A stretch of 64,000 nucleotides of DNA from Aldrovandia affinis. Taxonomy: Eukaryota; Chordata; Actinopteri; Notacanthiformes; Halosauridae. Below the pieces are notes generated by a model. That model had not been told where the DNA came from. It saw only the letters and a program-made list of their open reading frames with translations, and searched no databases. Made by a program: the position numbers and the translations under genes. Shown here in pieces: positions 49,487 to 61,380 of the stretch. The DNA is taken from NCBI GenBank assembly GCA_029706075.1, contig JAINUG010000054.1:5322574-5386573 (forward strand). Reading direction: 5' to 3'. Position 1 is the stretch's first letter. Each line of letters begins with the position of its first letter.

Positions 49487-49791
49487 GCTGTTTTAGCACG
49501 ACAACGTTTTCGCCGTTTATTTGGTTGACGCGAAAGGGAAAATTATATAAGGTCACGCGCTATTTCTGACTTTCGCTTTTATTTAATGTGCGCTGTTTTA
49601 GCACGACAACGCTTTCGCCGTTTATTTGGTTGACGCGAAAAGGGAAAATTATATAAGGTCACGCGCTATTTCTGACTTTCGCTTTTATTTAATGTGCGCT
49701 GTTTTAGCACGACAACGTGTTTATTTGGTTGACGCGAAAAGGAAAATGATATAAGGTCACGCGCTATTTCTGACTTTCGCTTTTATTTAGG
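49487..49791. repeat. three tandem copies of a 105-bp unit in intron 10
   Basis: Copies begin at 49487, 49592 and 49698, each with gctgttttagcacgacaacg, tttatttggttgacgcgaaa and ggtcacgcgctatttctgac. The copies are nearly identical, so the duplication is recent. Confidence 0.93.
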
Positions 49792-50700
49792 GTGCGTCCC
49801 TGTATTCACTGTCAGAGCGCCCAGAGAGCGCTCTGGCTCTTCAACAACTCAGAGCGGGAACCGGATCATCGTTCGTTTATTTCGAATGTTCCGCTCTCTG
49901 AACGCCCTGGCCCGCAAAGTAAGGCCGTCAGAGTGTGTGACGTTGTTAGCGATCTCAGTCGACACGAACGTGTCGGAGGTAACCGCCAGATGTGACTGTT
50001 GCATGGTTGCGGCTTCGCTGAACACAGTTTGAGCGTTCGTGAGTTCTAAAAATAACGCTGCACTCCGTGACACTCAGAATACTCACTTGTATTCTATTTC
50101 AGAACAGAGTGTCAGAGTAAATATCAGAATGCAATGCTCAGCGTCCGCCCTCTTATGGGAAGTGCCGTGGTAACAGGCCTTTCACACTACAGTTCTCCTC
50201 CTGAGGTTTCCTAGGGTATTTGTTCTGCCTCATATCACCGCCCTGGTGAACTCCCACACTTGGATGAACATTTTTTTTGTGTCCGTGTTGTTGTTCCTTA
50301 GGCTGAAAGACAAGGTTTTTAAACATGATTTTTCACACGACACTCCGAATGCTTTGAATGTTTAGAATTTTGGCTTCTGTTTTGAATAAGTTATTTAAGC
50401 CCTGACGTGTCTCCTCGTCACCAACACTTTCAATGGGATTGCTCTCCAATCACAATTATATCGCGATGAATCCTGGGTATCGGAAGCACGCGGCTGTGTG
50501 ATCTTGGGGGTTATTTTACGAAACCCACCGCCCTCAGGATCACCTCGGTTGTTTGGAATGTGATCTCTCGCGCAGCTGAGAACGAGACTTCCTTTTGGTG
50601 ACCTTCGATTTAGTTCAGGGCGGAAGGGCAAGCTCTGTCAGTATAGTGTGATCCGCGTCTCCCCTCACCCGAGCCCAACCGGCTCTCCGTTCCCCCGCAG
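49792..50700. other. rest of mpp2 intron 10
   Basis: Unique sequence without recognised feature up to the exon 11 acceptor. Confidence 0.6.
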
Positions 50701-50829
50701 GCGCTCAAAGTCCTTCGGACATCAGAGTTCCTGCCGTTCGTGGTGTTCATCGAGGCGCCCGACTTCGAAGTCCTGAAGGCCATGAACCGGGCCGCCATCG
50801 AATCCGGGATCGCCACCAAGCAGCTGACG
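50701..50829 (+). CDS. mpp2: mpp2 exon 11: GK domain
   Basis: Forty-three codons in phase 0, with a strong acceptor (ccccgcag at 50700) and donor gtgagt at 50830. It encodes ALKVLRTSEFLPFVVFIEAP, DFEVLKAMNRAAIESGIATK and QLT, the FVVFIEAP strand and following helix of the GK fold. Confidence 0.97.
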
Positions 50830-51346
50830 GTGAGTAAAAGTGGCGTTATTGGGTTAGGAGCTCCCACACTGATGGTCAGGGAAGGAGTTCCAGAAGGTCC
50901 TCAGTAAATTGGGGAAAATATTTTCCCCTTTTGATAATGTTTTTTTAATTTCTTCATATTTTGTAAATGACAAACTTGTCAGCCTGGTTTACAAAACAGT
51001 TTTTGGTTTTCCGATTTTCACGTCCTTTCAACGTCAGTATAATTGTGATCAGCCAATGTTGCATAGGCGCTGCATTGGAGCCTCTACTGGGCGTTTGTGT
51101 GAAAATACTAGGTGTGAAAATGAGGTGGTCATTTTAGGGGGCTCGTGACGAAAAACGATTAACCTCTGGAAGAAATGTACAGTGTAATTCACAATAAATA
51201 TAGCAATCGAACGTCCCATATTACTGTTGACCGAGTCGCACACTTTTCAGCAAAGTCTCATGTGCACTGATATGCTTACGCGTGGTCCGTTGCAGTAGTG
51301 TGTCAATGTTTCTGATGGCGGCTGGCCCCCCCCCCTCCCCCTGCAG

Positions 51347-51523
51347 GACGGCGAGCTGAAGAGAACGATTGACGAGAGCGGGAGGATCCAGCGGGCCTAC
51401 GGCCACTACTTCGACCTCACCATCATCAACGACAGCCTGGAGGGCACTTTCCGGGCCCTGAGGGCGTCGCTGGAGCAGCTGGGGGCTCAGCAGCAGTGGG
51501 TCCCTGTCAGCTGGGTCTTTTAG
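51347..51523 (+). CDS. mpp2: mpp2 exon 12: GK C-terminus and stop
   Basis: Acceptor ccctgcag at 51346 after a C-rich tract. It encodes 58 residues ending QQQWVPVSWVF and stops at TAG 51521-51523. IQRAYGHYFDLTIIND and WVPVSWV are the conserved end of MPP GK domains; mammalian MPP2 ends in VSWVY as I recall, so the terminal residue differs (F for Y). Confidence 0.97.
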   Translation, partial: DGELKRTIDESGRIQRAYGHYFDLTIINDSLEGTFRALRASLEQLGAQQQWVPVSWVF

Positions 51524-51861
51524 GACTGGCCGCGTGAGGCCGTTGGGGGGCGGGGGTGAAAGAAAAGAGGCATTAAACAAGGGGGCGGAGGTGGGGGGTC
51601 AGTAAAGGACATCCGAGTGATCTTGGTGCAGAAACCCCTCAGAAGATGGCATCGAACAGCTTCCCCCTGCAAGCGAGCCGGCCTAATTAGCAGTCAAATC
51701 TGTCTTGCCCTCGGGACTTCACCCTCCGAAATTTTGTACAAATATCCTTTTTCAGACATGGTTTTTAATCGTATTTTTAATTTTGTAAACAAAGATCATA
51801 CTTCTCTATATCTGTATCTTTGAGCAAGACGTATCAAGAGTAATATGAGGTGCAGCGAGCG

Positions 51862-51896
<35 letters not shown>

Positions 51897-52534
51897 CGTG
51901 CTTGAGTTCGGGTATATATCCACAGAATGGGCTATCGTGCTAAATGTCTTTTGGTGTAAAAAAAAAATCATATCTCAGTCATTTGTTGTTTCAAAAGCAG
52001 GGAACTTCTGAAGCTCTTCTGAAGCCGGCAATACTTCGTCCGCGGTGTTGGCGTGAGCGGTGCTCGTTTATCGTCTCAAAGTGGTCAGGATACGTTTCCT
52101 TTGCCAATTGTACAGGTCTGAAACACGCCAGATGTCAGGGCTAATAACGATATACTGTATGCGTAATTGTAAATGCACACACGCGCACACGCATATACGG
52201 ATGTGTGCGCGCGCACATATGGGCACTTCCCTTTGTTCCGCTACAAAATCTTGTGAGGCATAAAAACGTACTGGTGCGAATGAGAGAATCCTCCCCTCCA
52301 GACGCGCGTGCTTCTTGTCGACAGTGTCGTACGTTGCTTTGCATTCGTTAGCCTTCGCTTCCCAAATATGGATCAAGAACTCGACGCTCAGACTTTAGCC
52401 CCCATTGACAGCATGCGATGCACGGCGATCAAACATGATGCAGACACAGGTGCACAGAGAAAGCACAGACGGCAAATGCGCAGTAGCAAGTCATAAAGAA
52501 ATACACGTTAGTTCGTTTTTGTCGCTGGTACCTG
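51524..52534 (+). other. mpp2: probable mpp2 3' UTR and flank
   Basis: Non-coding sequence after the stop. An ATTAAA lies at 51572-51577, followed by G-rich DNA, but it is only 49 bases from the stop and may not be used. There is an AT-rich stretch at 51740-51860, a GT repeat at about 51866-51892 and an A10 run near 51959. Canonical AATAAA motifs appear only beyond the Tc1 remnant, near 53825 and 53984. The true cleavage site cannot be fixed from sequence. Confidence 0.4.
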
Positions 52535-53072
52535 CAGGTGACTGCCAAAGTGAAGGAAACGCCAACATAAAGTATCTTAATTGGGCGTTGGGTCACCATG
52601 AGCTGCCAGAACAGCTTCAATGCGCCTTGGCATAGACAAAACAAGTGTCTGGAACTCTGTACAAGAGGTGAAATACCATTTTTCCATGAGAAATTCCATC
52701 ATTTGGTGTTTTGTTGATGGTGGAAAATGTTGTCTCAGATGCTGTAGCACAATCTCCCAGATCTGGTGGCTGAGAAGGCCATGTCATATGGTTTACATCG
52801 TTTTCATGCTCATCAAACCATTCAGTTTCCACTCGTGCCCTGTGGATGGGGGCATTGTCATCCTGGAAGAGACCACTCCCATCAGGATAGAAATGCTTCA
52901 CCATAGGATGAAGGCGATCACTCAGAATGGCTTTGTATTTATTAGCGTTTACCTTGCCCTCTTAGGGGTTGAGGGGACCTAAACCATGGCAGGAAAATGC
53001 ACCCCACACCATAACAGAACCGCAAGTATCCCTCATTTACTCAGGTGTTTCCTTTATTTTGGCAGTCGCCTG
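52535..53072 (-). mobile_element. Tc1/mariner remnant with transposase fragment
   Basis: Terminal repeats caggtgactgccaaagtgaa and (inverted) caggcgactgccaaaataaa. The minus strand carries a decayed transposase part: GLFQDDNAPIHRARVETEWF with the second catalytic Asp region, then WPSQPPDL, after which the frame is lost. Same family as 14732; about 540 bp, inactive. Confidence 0.85.
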
Positions 53073-53429
53073 TACCTCGCCGTTGGAACATTTTGGTAGT
53101 GCAGTGGCGTGCGGCCCAGTTATGTCAGTGTCCTCTCTTACCGAACCGCACGTGTCACAAACAGGACTGCGTGGCATTTCATGAACACGAGCCATCGGCA
53201 CAAAGATCATGTGCCTATCGCACAGGGGACTGACAGCGATGCCCTGTCACAGACTTCTGCCTCAAGTAAAAACTCTATTTTTAAATCCTATCTTTTGGTT
53301 GTTCTTTTCTTTTGTGAGCCAGGCTATAGGGAGTTTTTTTTAAGCTTACTAACTGTGTTTTTTTTGCATTGTGGTGTTTTCAGTTGACTGTACTTCTTTG
53401 ACATTCCGTGGGGGGAGTAGCTCAAGTTT

Positions 53430-53499
53430 ATATATATATATGTATATATATCACTGCCGGATGTAACATTCTTTCGTGTGGAAGGCAGAACTGTGTGTT

Positions 53500-53539
<40 letters not shown>

Positions 53540-53590
53540 GGTTTTAGAGAGAGAGAGAGAGTGACAGAGAGAGAGAGAGAGAAAAAAATA
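53430..53590. repeat. (TA)n, (GT)n and (GA)n microsatellites
   Basis: Three simple repeats in a row: TA about 53431-53450, GT about 53502-53536, GA about 53547-53582. Confidence 0.88.
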
Positions 53591-54180
53591 TGGTTGGATA
53601 GCATAGAATGTGATTGGGAGGCTGTGAAACTGAAGGATGGATGAAGACGGACGTGAGTAGAATCACAAAGATTGTGTAGAAATTCCACGTGGATGCACAA
53701 GTAGTCCATATATGTTTGGTGTCAAATATAATATAAACCTTTTCAATTTTAGACATCTGTTTTATTTAACGGGGAGGTGTATAGTAGACATTAACACTGC
53801 AAACAAAACATTGACATGAACATTAATAAAGGAATGTTTTTTCACGCAAGATCCTTCACTTTGTTAATGTTTATTTTTAAAACATTGATTTCTTTTGCTG
53901 TTTTTTTCCTCCCCCAAGACATATGATTTTGAATATTTAACCTTGAAATAATGAAATGATGAAATCCATTAAATTCAGTACATCAATAAATTGAAACATT
54001 GTATTTTAAGCATATAGCACGCATGTATGTAGTTATTGTTTATGCTGTGCTGGTACGATATACACATACTGGATATTATACGATGTGTTATCCACAAACT
54101 GGAACAAAAGAAACTCCTGAAAAACTGTCTCTTGCAGAACTTCCCCATTTGGAATGTGTCACATTTGTCAACATCTAAAG

Positions 54181-54275
54181 CAGGGGTAGGCAACCCAGAT
54201 CCTGGAGTGCCAAAATGTCTCCGATTTGTGTTTTGTCTGGTTTGTGCTGATTCTCAGAGCGCCTTAGGTGTGTGA
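54181..54275. mobile_element. fragment of a hAT-type MITE
   Basis: gcaggggtaggcaacccaga tcctggagtgccaaaatgtc is the left end of the family seen at 62562; the right arm is not visible. Confidence 0.55.
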
Positions 54276-54317
54276 ACTTCAAGTCGTACTCACACAAAAA
54301 AAAGCTTTAAAAGGAAA

Positions 54318-54715
54318 CCACGGATAGCATAGCGGTCTAACGCGCCCTTATTTGGCTGGTCCTGTATGAGTGTGAGCTGCCTATCATGGACGCGGTTCGA
54401 AACCCGTCTGCCAGACCGGCCCTGGCCGTTAACCCTGATCGGGGGCGGCATTTGGCTCTCCGCTCCTGAGGGAGGGGGGAGGGTGGTCGGCTCAAACTCG
54501 CTGTGAAGCATGTAAGGGTGTCTCCAGAAAGGGGATCGGTGAGTTTCCGTCTCAAAGGAGGCGGATCTTCGCTGGCCTCTGAGAGTAGCTTGACCCCTAG
54601 AGACGGGCGGCGAATTCATGGGGGAAGGTTAATCTAAATAAATGGAGGGTATAATTTGCTTCCAAATTGGGGAGGAAAATGGGGAAAAATCTGAAACAAA
54701 ATTACAAAAACTGAA
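54318..54715 (+). mobile_element. tRNA-derived SINE, family 1, near full length
   Basis: Head gatagcatagcggtctaacg with B box GGTTCGAAACC, body agaccggccctggccgttaa, tail ccaaattggggaggaaaatg and ggaaaaatctgaaac. It is the best-preserved plus-strand copy. Confidence 0.85.
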
Positions 54716-56029
54716 AAAAAAGCAAATCGCATCGCCAGAATTTAAATATCGATTCGCCGAGGCTTTTTTCAGTGTCTGCGGGCTATTTGAAAGTCTCTGT
54801 GGAAGTCAATGAGGTCAGTACTGTCCACAAAATGGCTCAGCGGGCAGTGGAACGCTCGATCCCATCACAAATGTGGCAAAGACGAACGCAGTCGTTTCCT
54901 GTCAAGCTTTCGTGCATTCGAAAGGCCCTCTTTGTCAAGCGCTCTTGTTCAGAAATAAGGCTGCCAGTATTCCCTCTCAAAGGATCTTGTGTTGTCCTCC
55001 ACAGGACACTTGGTTCGTTTTGTTAAGGTCGATTGAAGTCGTTGGCTCACAGTGCCGTAATGGTAATTCTGTGCCAATCGGTGTAAGTACAGTAAGATAT
55101 ATTCTGCCCTTTACACTTTGAAACGCCAAGAGGGTCAAGTTATCCAGGGTTTTTTTCAGTCGTGTCTGAACGAAGAGAAACAACGCAATGAAGAGAGACC
55201 ACCCACATCCATAATAACACAGGCAAGGGAACACAAGTCATATACAAATGCATTATAGCAGGTCTTTCATCAAATGTATCATATTGTGTTCCAAACACTA
55301 CCGTGTCCAGTGGGCAATAATAGACCGTTTAAGGACAGCCATTGTGTGAACACGTGTGTGAATGATCGGAAATCAACGAACATTTCCAACAGTTATTTTT
55401 CAGGATGATGCAAATTCCACAAATCAACGTCTACTACGTGTCATTTTTTGTTTCGATTTTGCCTAGATTTTTTAGTCCGTATGCGTTTTAGGAAACCACT
55501 GATGCTGTAAAATTTTGAATTAATTTGTTTCTTTAAAAAAATATATCTGCTGCCTTCACATCGGCAAATTGCAACATTTCTGAACCTCCCTTGCAACACA
55601 ACACAATACAGTACAATCATTCAGCAGACACTCTTATCCAAAGTGACTCGCAGAAAGTGCATTGAGCTCGAGTAGGCGAATGACCGCTTGATGCCACAAT
55701 GTTCAAGCGCGTCATTCCTCAAGTAGGCAGCATAAGCAACATGAGACGTTTTTAAATCCGCATCTTTTTTTAAATGCTCTTTTTGTCTCCCAATTTTGAA
55801 TGCGCATTTGTCATTTTGAGGTCATCGTAGGACAATCCCGCCAACCGTTGCCTCTGTCCCTGGGCAACGCTGCAGCCAATTATGCGCTGGCCGCAGGGCT
55901 GCCAGCCACAGTCCGCACCGGCACAGTCAGGATTCAATACCAGATGGTGCGGCACATCCACTAACTGGAACAGTGTGTTAACAGGATGTGGCACCGTGAA
56001 TGAAAATGAAAAAAAAAAAGATATCTTAC

Positions 56030-56134
56030 CCTGGATACCCATGGTACGTCCTCTCGTTTTCAGCCTCTTACTCTTGTAGGAATGTTTTTTCCCGCCTATT
56101 CTGGGTTTCTTGGTTGCTTTGCTCCTCGTTCCAT
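56030..56134 (-). CDS. uncertain exon candidate: 34 Lys/Arg-rich codons
   Basis: On the minus strand an acceptor-like atttacag (before 56134) and donor gtaaga (after 56030) bracket 105 nt. One frame is open throughout, phase 1 to phase 1: GTRSKATKKPRIGGKKHSYK then SKRLKTRGRTMGIQ. Thirteen of 34 residues are Lys or Arg and none is acidic. The stretch GGKKHSYKSKRLKTRGR loosely resembles the middle of nuclear transition protein 1, a small sperm chromatin protein. No convincing partner exons were found. It may be chance. Confidence 0.22.
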
Positions 56135-56507
56135 CTGTAAATGATACACAGTTTGTCAGTGGGGAAGGTGTAGATTTTTTTTATAGTGATGTCAACAGAT
56201 ATATTTATTTAGCAGGTTGTAGTGCCTGCCTGTCCTGGTCAGATGCAGCATTAAATTAAATATTCCAACCTAATTCCTCTTCTACAGAGGCACGGGGGAG
56301 TGAATGCGAATGCGAACGCCTCAAGTTTAGATAAATCCGCTGCGATACAAAATGATATGTATATTGGTTCAGGTTTGAAAATAGAGATATTAATTTAGCA
56401 ACTTTTCCTATTTCTTATTTTTCCTCTTGACCCTTGTTTCTTCCTCTTGGCTTTCGGTTTCCATAGCAATGATATAGGCTGCCGATTTCCATATTTGGCC
56501 ACATGTA

Positions 56508-56602
56508 CTACCGCTCAAATCCCATTGGGGCCACATGTACTGAAAAATGTATGCATTCACTACTGTAAGTCGCTTTGGATAAAAGCCTCCGCTAAATGGA
56601 AT
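56508..56602 (+). mobile_element. truncated tRNA-Ala-type SINE
   Basis: It starts inside the T arm (caaatcccattggggccaca) and runs through the same body and tail (gtaagtcgctttggataaaa) as the copy at 35262. It is 5' truncated, as expected for LINE-driven insertion. Confidence 0.75.
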
Positions 56603-56946
56603 ATGTATGTAAACAAGAATCCCAGCCAGGCTCTTTGCGAGCATGCCCCTAAAGAACCTTGAAGAGTCCAGGAGTGCTGATGGTGGTTTTTCTCCCACAC
56701 ACTCATTCAGTGTTGTGCTGCTTCTCCCCGAAATAATTGCTTAATGTGGCAGAATGGGAGCACGTCATTGGTGTGAAGACAAATGCACACATGGCTTCTG
56801 GTCCACCCCGCTCTCTCAAAGAACTCTTAATATAATTTGTACTACTTTCCACAGAGACTTAACCCACAGATAATCGGTGGGTGTTTATTCAGCCCACTCT
56901 GCAGGTTTCTGCCCATTTCATGACATATCGGCAGTGGACATGACGG

Positions 56947-57172
56947 GCGGCAGTGTAGTGTAATGGTTAGGGAGCTGGGCTTGTAACTCAGAGGTTGCTG
57001 GTTCAATCCCCAGGTGGAGCACTGCAGTTGTACCCTTGAGCAAGGTACTTAACCTGAATTGCTTCAGTAAAATATCCAGCTGTATAAATGGATTGTGTAT
57101 AAAGAAATGTCAACTGTGTAAGTCGCTCTGGATAAGAGCGTCTGCTAAATGCCAAAAGTGTAAGTGTAAGTG
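56947..57172 (+). mobile_element. tRNA-derived SINE, family 2
   Basis: Head cggcagtgtagtgtaatggt, B box ggttgctggttcaatcccca, middle acccttgagcaaggtactta, tail gtaagtcgctctggataaga, ending in GTAAGT repeats. Confidence 0.88.
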
Positions 57173-59124
57173 TATATCTGCACAGCACATGGGAGTCCAG
57201 GAAATGCGGAAATCAGAAATGACCAACCTGGGACAGGTTATGAGGGAGAGAGGGTTGCGTTGAGGGTTCACGTGCTGAATGAGTGAAATGAGAATGAGTG
57301 AAAGTTTTGGAAGTTTTTTCCCTGAAAAATTGAATTTCCTCGAGACACAGGAAACACCACTGGCCCAGACGGGATCACTCCTTATGCACTACCATTTTAT
57401 GTAATATTAAATTCCATCATAGTTTATTTTAACAGGTCAGCTATTGCTCAGACTATTATTCCAAATTGCATTTAGGTTAACATAAACCATTGGCTCAGAT
57501 GTTTGGTATGTACTGTATGTCTTTTTTATTTATTTATTTAGTGCAATTCATTTCTTACATCAAGAAGTACAGATGTCAAAATCAACCATTCTTGATATCA
57601 GGAATGTTGCAGTTTCACACTGAGCAACAAAATCTGTGATTCCATATTGAATGTCGTTGTGTTGGAATTTAAGCATTTAATAGGAACAAACACTGGCATC
57701 AGTGACGCTGAAAAAAAACCCATCCGATCAATATAGGCTACTCATCTTGACACAGATATGAAATATCTTATCTACGTAGCTTGGCTTATGGGGCATGATG
57801 TATGACAAATAACCAAGCGTGGTACTTTCCCAGCCTTTCCCAGTGTCCGAGCAACGGCAGGTCAGGGCTACCCTGCCCATGGTTTGACCTTAGAGAGAAA
57901 TTTCCCATACAATTATGGCTAATGCAGGCGTTGATTCAAGGTATTCAAGCAGGTACACATTCTAACAAGAGAAGTTGTTAAATAAAGGCATATGTATATC
58001 AATGAATGAGGCTTGTAGTTAATGATTAGCAAGGTTGAGCTGGGTTCAGAGTTTAATTACCTTTCTGGTTATTGCAATTATTCTACTGGATAAAACTGAA
58101 TTGAACTGAGGCCATCTGTTGTAGACCTACTTCCCCTTGTGTTGTCCTCAGGTCAAAAAATACCCTTTTCTGAGTTTAACAGCAGTGAAAACCCCGTCAA
58201 TTAATTTTTTCAGCATGAAATTCAATGACTTCTCCTGCAGTGACCCTACCATTAGAAAACGTGAAATTGCCCTTTTTTATATTTTTATTGCTGTACACCA
58301 TCATGGTACAGAGGTTGTCACATCTATTACAGCAAACAAAATCTATTATGCTGTGTGTTTTCTAGTAAAAACAAATAGTGTCCACTGAATAAATACAGGC
58401 TCTCTGCACTGTGATGTAGGAAAACACAGTTATTCACCAAGTTGTTGATGAGTGACAGGTTGTTTCTTCTTGCAAAATAGATTTGGGGTTTAAAATTCAA
58501 TTGAGAGGCTTTATCATAGGGGTGCGGCGAGGGTGGGTCATTTTTGACCCCGTGGACACGTGTATACAGACTATGAAGATTACACAAGGGTTTTAAACTT
58601 TTGGTTGCAAATCTCTTCACAGCTGGATGAATACAGATAGATTTACTATTATTAGATGTCCACAGTAATTACGCCCACAGTCTACAAAAAACACTGTACT
58701 TCGTGGGGGAAATGATTAAATTACATGGAAAAAGTACTGTATGCATGTATAGTTGTAGAAAAGAGGATGTGTGTTTGTTTGGAAATCTACATGAATTGAC
58801 ATTAATACAAAATTTATGCCAGAATACCAGAACAATGTTGAACCTGTTTAGGTAATGTGAGAATAATACCAAGTTAGTTACTGTAAACATATTAAAAATA
58901 AGAAACTGCCCATCTAAGAATACATTTTTGAGTTTAATAAAATCCTTTTTGAATCCCCAGAAAGACAGCTGAACCCACCGTGAGGTAAATACATGTTACC
59001 TGACATGAATCACACAAAACGTCATGTAAAAGTTGGCAAACGCGCCTTCTCAGAATGTTGAAATGAAATTAGGCCCTCTCGCACTTGGATGTCCCCTTTT
59101 TCACCCTCAGCTGCTCACTTGCAC

Positions 59125-59530
59125 GTTACATTTGACATTTTAAGCATTTAGCAGATGCTCTTATCCAGAGCGACTTACAAGATGTGCATTAATACATGGT
59201 AGGAACAATCATAGTTAGCGCACAGAGAATCAGTGCAGGAATACAGCAATAGACATCATTGCAGGCATCTGCATACCATACCTGTAACTCTGGGAAGGAA
59301 AAGGTTAGTAAATATTTTTAAATTTTTTTTTTTATTTTTTTTTTTTTTGGGGGAGTATAGTTGAACAAGTAAACAGCGGTGAAGACAATTTAGCTAGATG
59401 GCCAGAGTTCAGTGGTAGTGGGGTCTGAAGAGGTGGGTTTTGAGTCTCTTGCGGAAGATCGTAAGTGATTCCGCGGTCTTGACCGATTGCGGAAGGTTGT
59501 TCCACCAGCGAGGGAACGTTCGCTTGAAAT
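59125..59530 (-). mobile_element. LINE 3' end sharing its tail with the SINEs
   Basis: On the minus strand 59409-59528 encodes FKRTFPRWWNNLPQSVKTAE then SLTIFRKRLKTHLFRPHYH and a stop, the usual C-terminal end of a LINE ORF2 (WNxLPxxVxxAxSLxxFKxxLKTHLF pattern). A 3' UTR follows, then the tail gtaagtcgctctggataaga and an ATGTAA-type end. The 5' part is absent. The tail equals that of SINE family 2 and the tRNA-Ala SINE. Confidence 0.85.
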
Positions 59531-59864
59531 ATGCTTTTTTTGTGCTTAATGAAAGCCTTCCAGCCAACAAATGTTTTCCCATGATTGTGACAGCTGACTC
59601 AATTTAAAGGTCTCTTTTAAATGACACGGTTGTTCATCTGGCTGAAAGGGAGGAGGGGCTTGATGCGGGGGAGGAGGTTAGGGGGAGGGGCTTGGGGAGA
59701 GGGCGGGTCTTAAGGCCCAGAGCAAAATCAGACAAAGGGCCCTATTTTGGTGAATTAGGACGGAGACACAAAGCGAAGACGGTGGCGCTTTAGGTTAAAG
59801 TCAAGAACAACATGCATTGCAGTTAGAGATTAGAGGCCTAAGCCTTTCTCTCAATTCCATTGGT

Positions 59865-60092
59865 TGGCAGTGTAGTGTAATGGTTAGGTAGCTGGGCTTG
59901 TAACTCAGAGGTTGCAGGTTCAATTCCCAGGTGGGACACTGCTGTTGTACCATTGAGCAAGGTACTTAACCTGAATTGCTATATATCCACTATATATATC
60001 CAGCTGTATAAATGGATTGTATGTAAAGAAATGTGTAAGTTGCTCTGGATAAGAGTGTCTGCTAAATGCCTAAAATGTAAATGTAAATGTAC
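59865..60092 (+). mobile_element. tRNA-derived SINE, family 2
   Basis: Head ttggcagtgtagtgtaatgg, B box ggttgcaggttcaattccca, middle accattgagcaaggtactta, tail gtaagttgctctggataaga, ending in AAATGT repeats. Confidence 0.88.
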
Positions 60093-60901
60093 TGTTTCAC
60101 CAATCCTTCTGCAATTAAAATAATAAATGAAATAAAATTACACTTGAAATGTCATCTACAAACATAATAAACTAAAAGTCCGATGGGGAAAAAAAAAATA
60201 GAATACACTTTTATGGCATCAGCATGGATGGGGCTAAGAAACGTGGGCAAAAAGTTGTCACGTTGTATGATGTTTGAGTTGTGCCCTGCGCACCGTCTCT
60301 CTCAAATCACTTATTAATCGATTAGCCACTCGCACAACGCATGCCTCCAGGAAACCCAACTGTAGCTCCTTAGCGATGGAATCAATTGCACAAGGACACT
60401 AGTTTAGGATTGTACTTCAACTGCTTTCATAATGGTTTCCAGCCTCTCTCTCCTCCGGCGTGTCTGAGAGGAGTGAAATTGATAGAGAACAGAACTGTGG
60501 AAAGTGTGCAAAACGCGCATCCAGCTAATGTGGGGGTACCCACACAGGTGATTCAAAATTGAAAATATATTTTCTGTTTTTATGTTGTTAATGTATTTAT
60601 ATAATTATATATGTTAGACTTTCAAATAAACCTTATCCAGTTTACACATACTTGGTGATTTTGAGATAATTTCAATGATTAAATATTTGTACTGTATTGA
60701 ATTAAATAGCTACATGTCTTACATACTTCCATGATATAATGATATCACGATTTAGACACGTGTACATGTGGGAATGATGATGAGAAAATTATGAGAATTT
60801 CACAACTTCACAAATTTCTGTTCTCGTGAGGCTAACTTACATTGTGGTTAGCTTTCCACACATATTTTATTTTATGCTGTATGACCAAACTGACACAATG
60901 C

Positions 60902-61190
60902 GGGCCTCCCCCGTGGTCTAGTGGTTATAACGTTCGACACTGGCCACGCGACCAGGGTTCGATTCCCCGTCGCGCCAGAGCCAGCTCTGGCCGGGAGTGC
61001 CACCAGGGGCGGCAATTGGTTGTCCGCCCCAGGGAGGGGGGAGGGAAGCCAACAGGACGTTTGCTGCGCACAGGAGGAGTGGCCCTGTAGTACTGGGTTG
61101 TGTGCCTGGCAAGTGCCGTCTTGGCAATCCCCTCCTAGAACTCACATCTAGGGAGGGATTGACATAAAAGTAGCGGGTGTACACACACAC
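60902..61190 (+). mobile_element. tRNA-derived SINE, family 1 (head variant as at 731)
   Basis: Head gggcctcccccgtggtctag, A box TGGTCTAGTGGTTA, B box GGTTCGATTCC, body gccaccaggggcggcaattg and gggaggggggagggaagcc. Its 3' end is replaced by a CA-rich stretch. It ends 70 bp before the first retsat-like block. Confidence 0.82.
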
Positions 61191-61260
61191 ACACCCACAT
61201 ACAAACATGATGGATATACAGTGGTGACCTTTGACTGCTTGAACCCAGCTCATTTATCAG

Positions 61261-61380
61261 GTGTGACTGTGAGGAAAGGCCAGAAGGACATTGAGATGCC
61301 GGCCCCAGTGGTCATCTCCAACGCTGGTATGTTCAACACCTTCGAGAAGTTCCTGCCCCCCGAGATCCGAGCCAAACCAG
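61261..61380 (+). pseudogene. retsat: retsat-like block 1 (VTVRKGQ... NAGMFNTFEKFLPPEI)
   Basis: Acceptor tttatcag at 61260, then GT completing a codon, then VTVRKGQKDIEMPAPVVISN and AGMFNTFEKFLPPEIRAKP plus one base. The donor position holds gcaagt (61381), a GC-type donor with otherwise good consensus (CCAG before it). GC-AG introns are a known minor class, so this alone is not a lesion. Confidence 0.85.

Larger units (their letters stand above)
53073..60901. other. intergenic region between mpp2 and the retsat-like remnant
   Basis: Contains only listed repeats and the uncertain minus-strand exon at 56030. 55790-56000 has a GC-rich block (cgcataattggctgcagcgt, minus strand) that may be another SINE body. 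57180-59120 and 60100-60840 are AT-rich and featureless. No retsat N-terminal exon seen. Confidence 0.6.
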
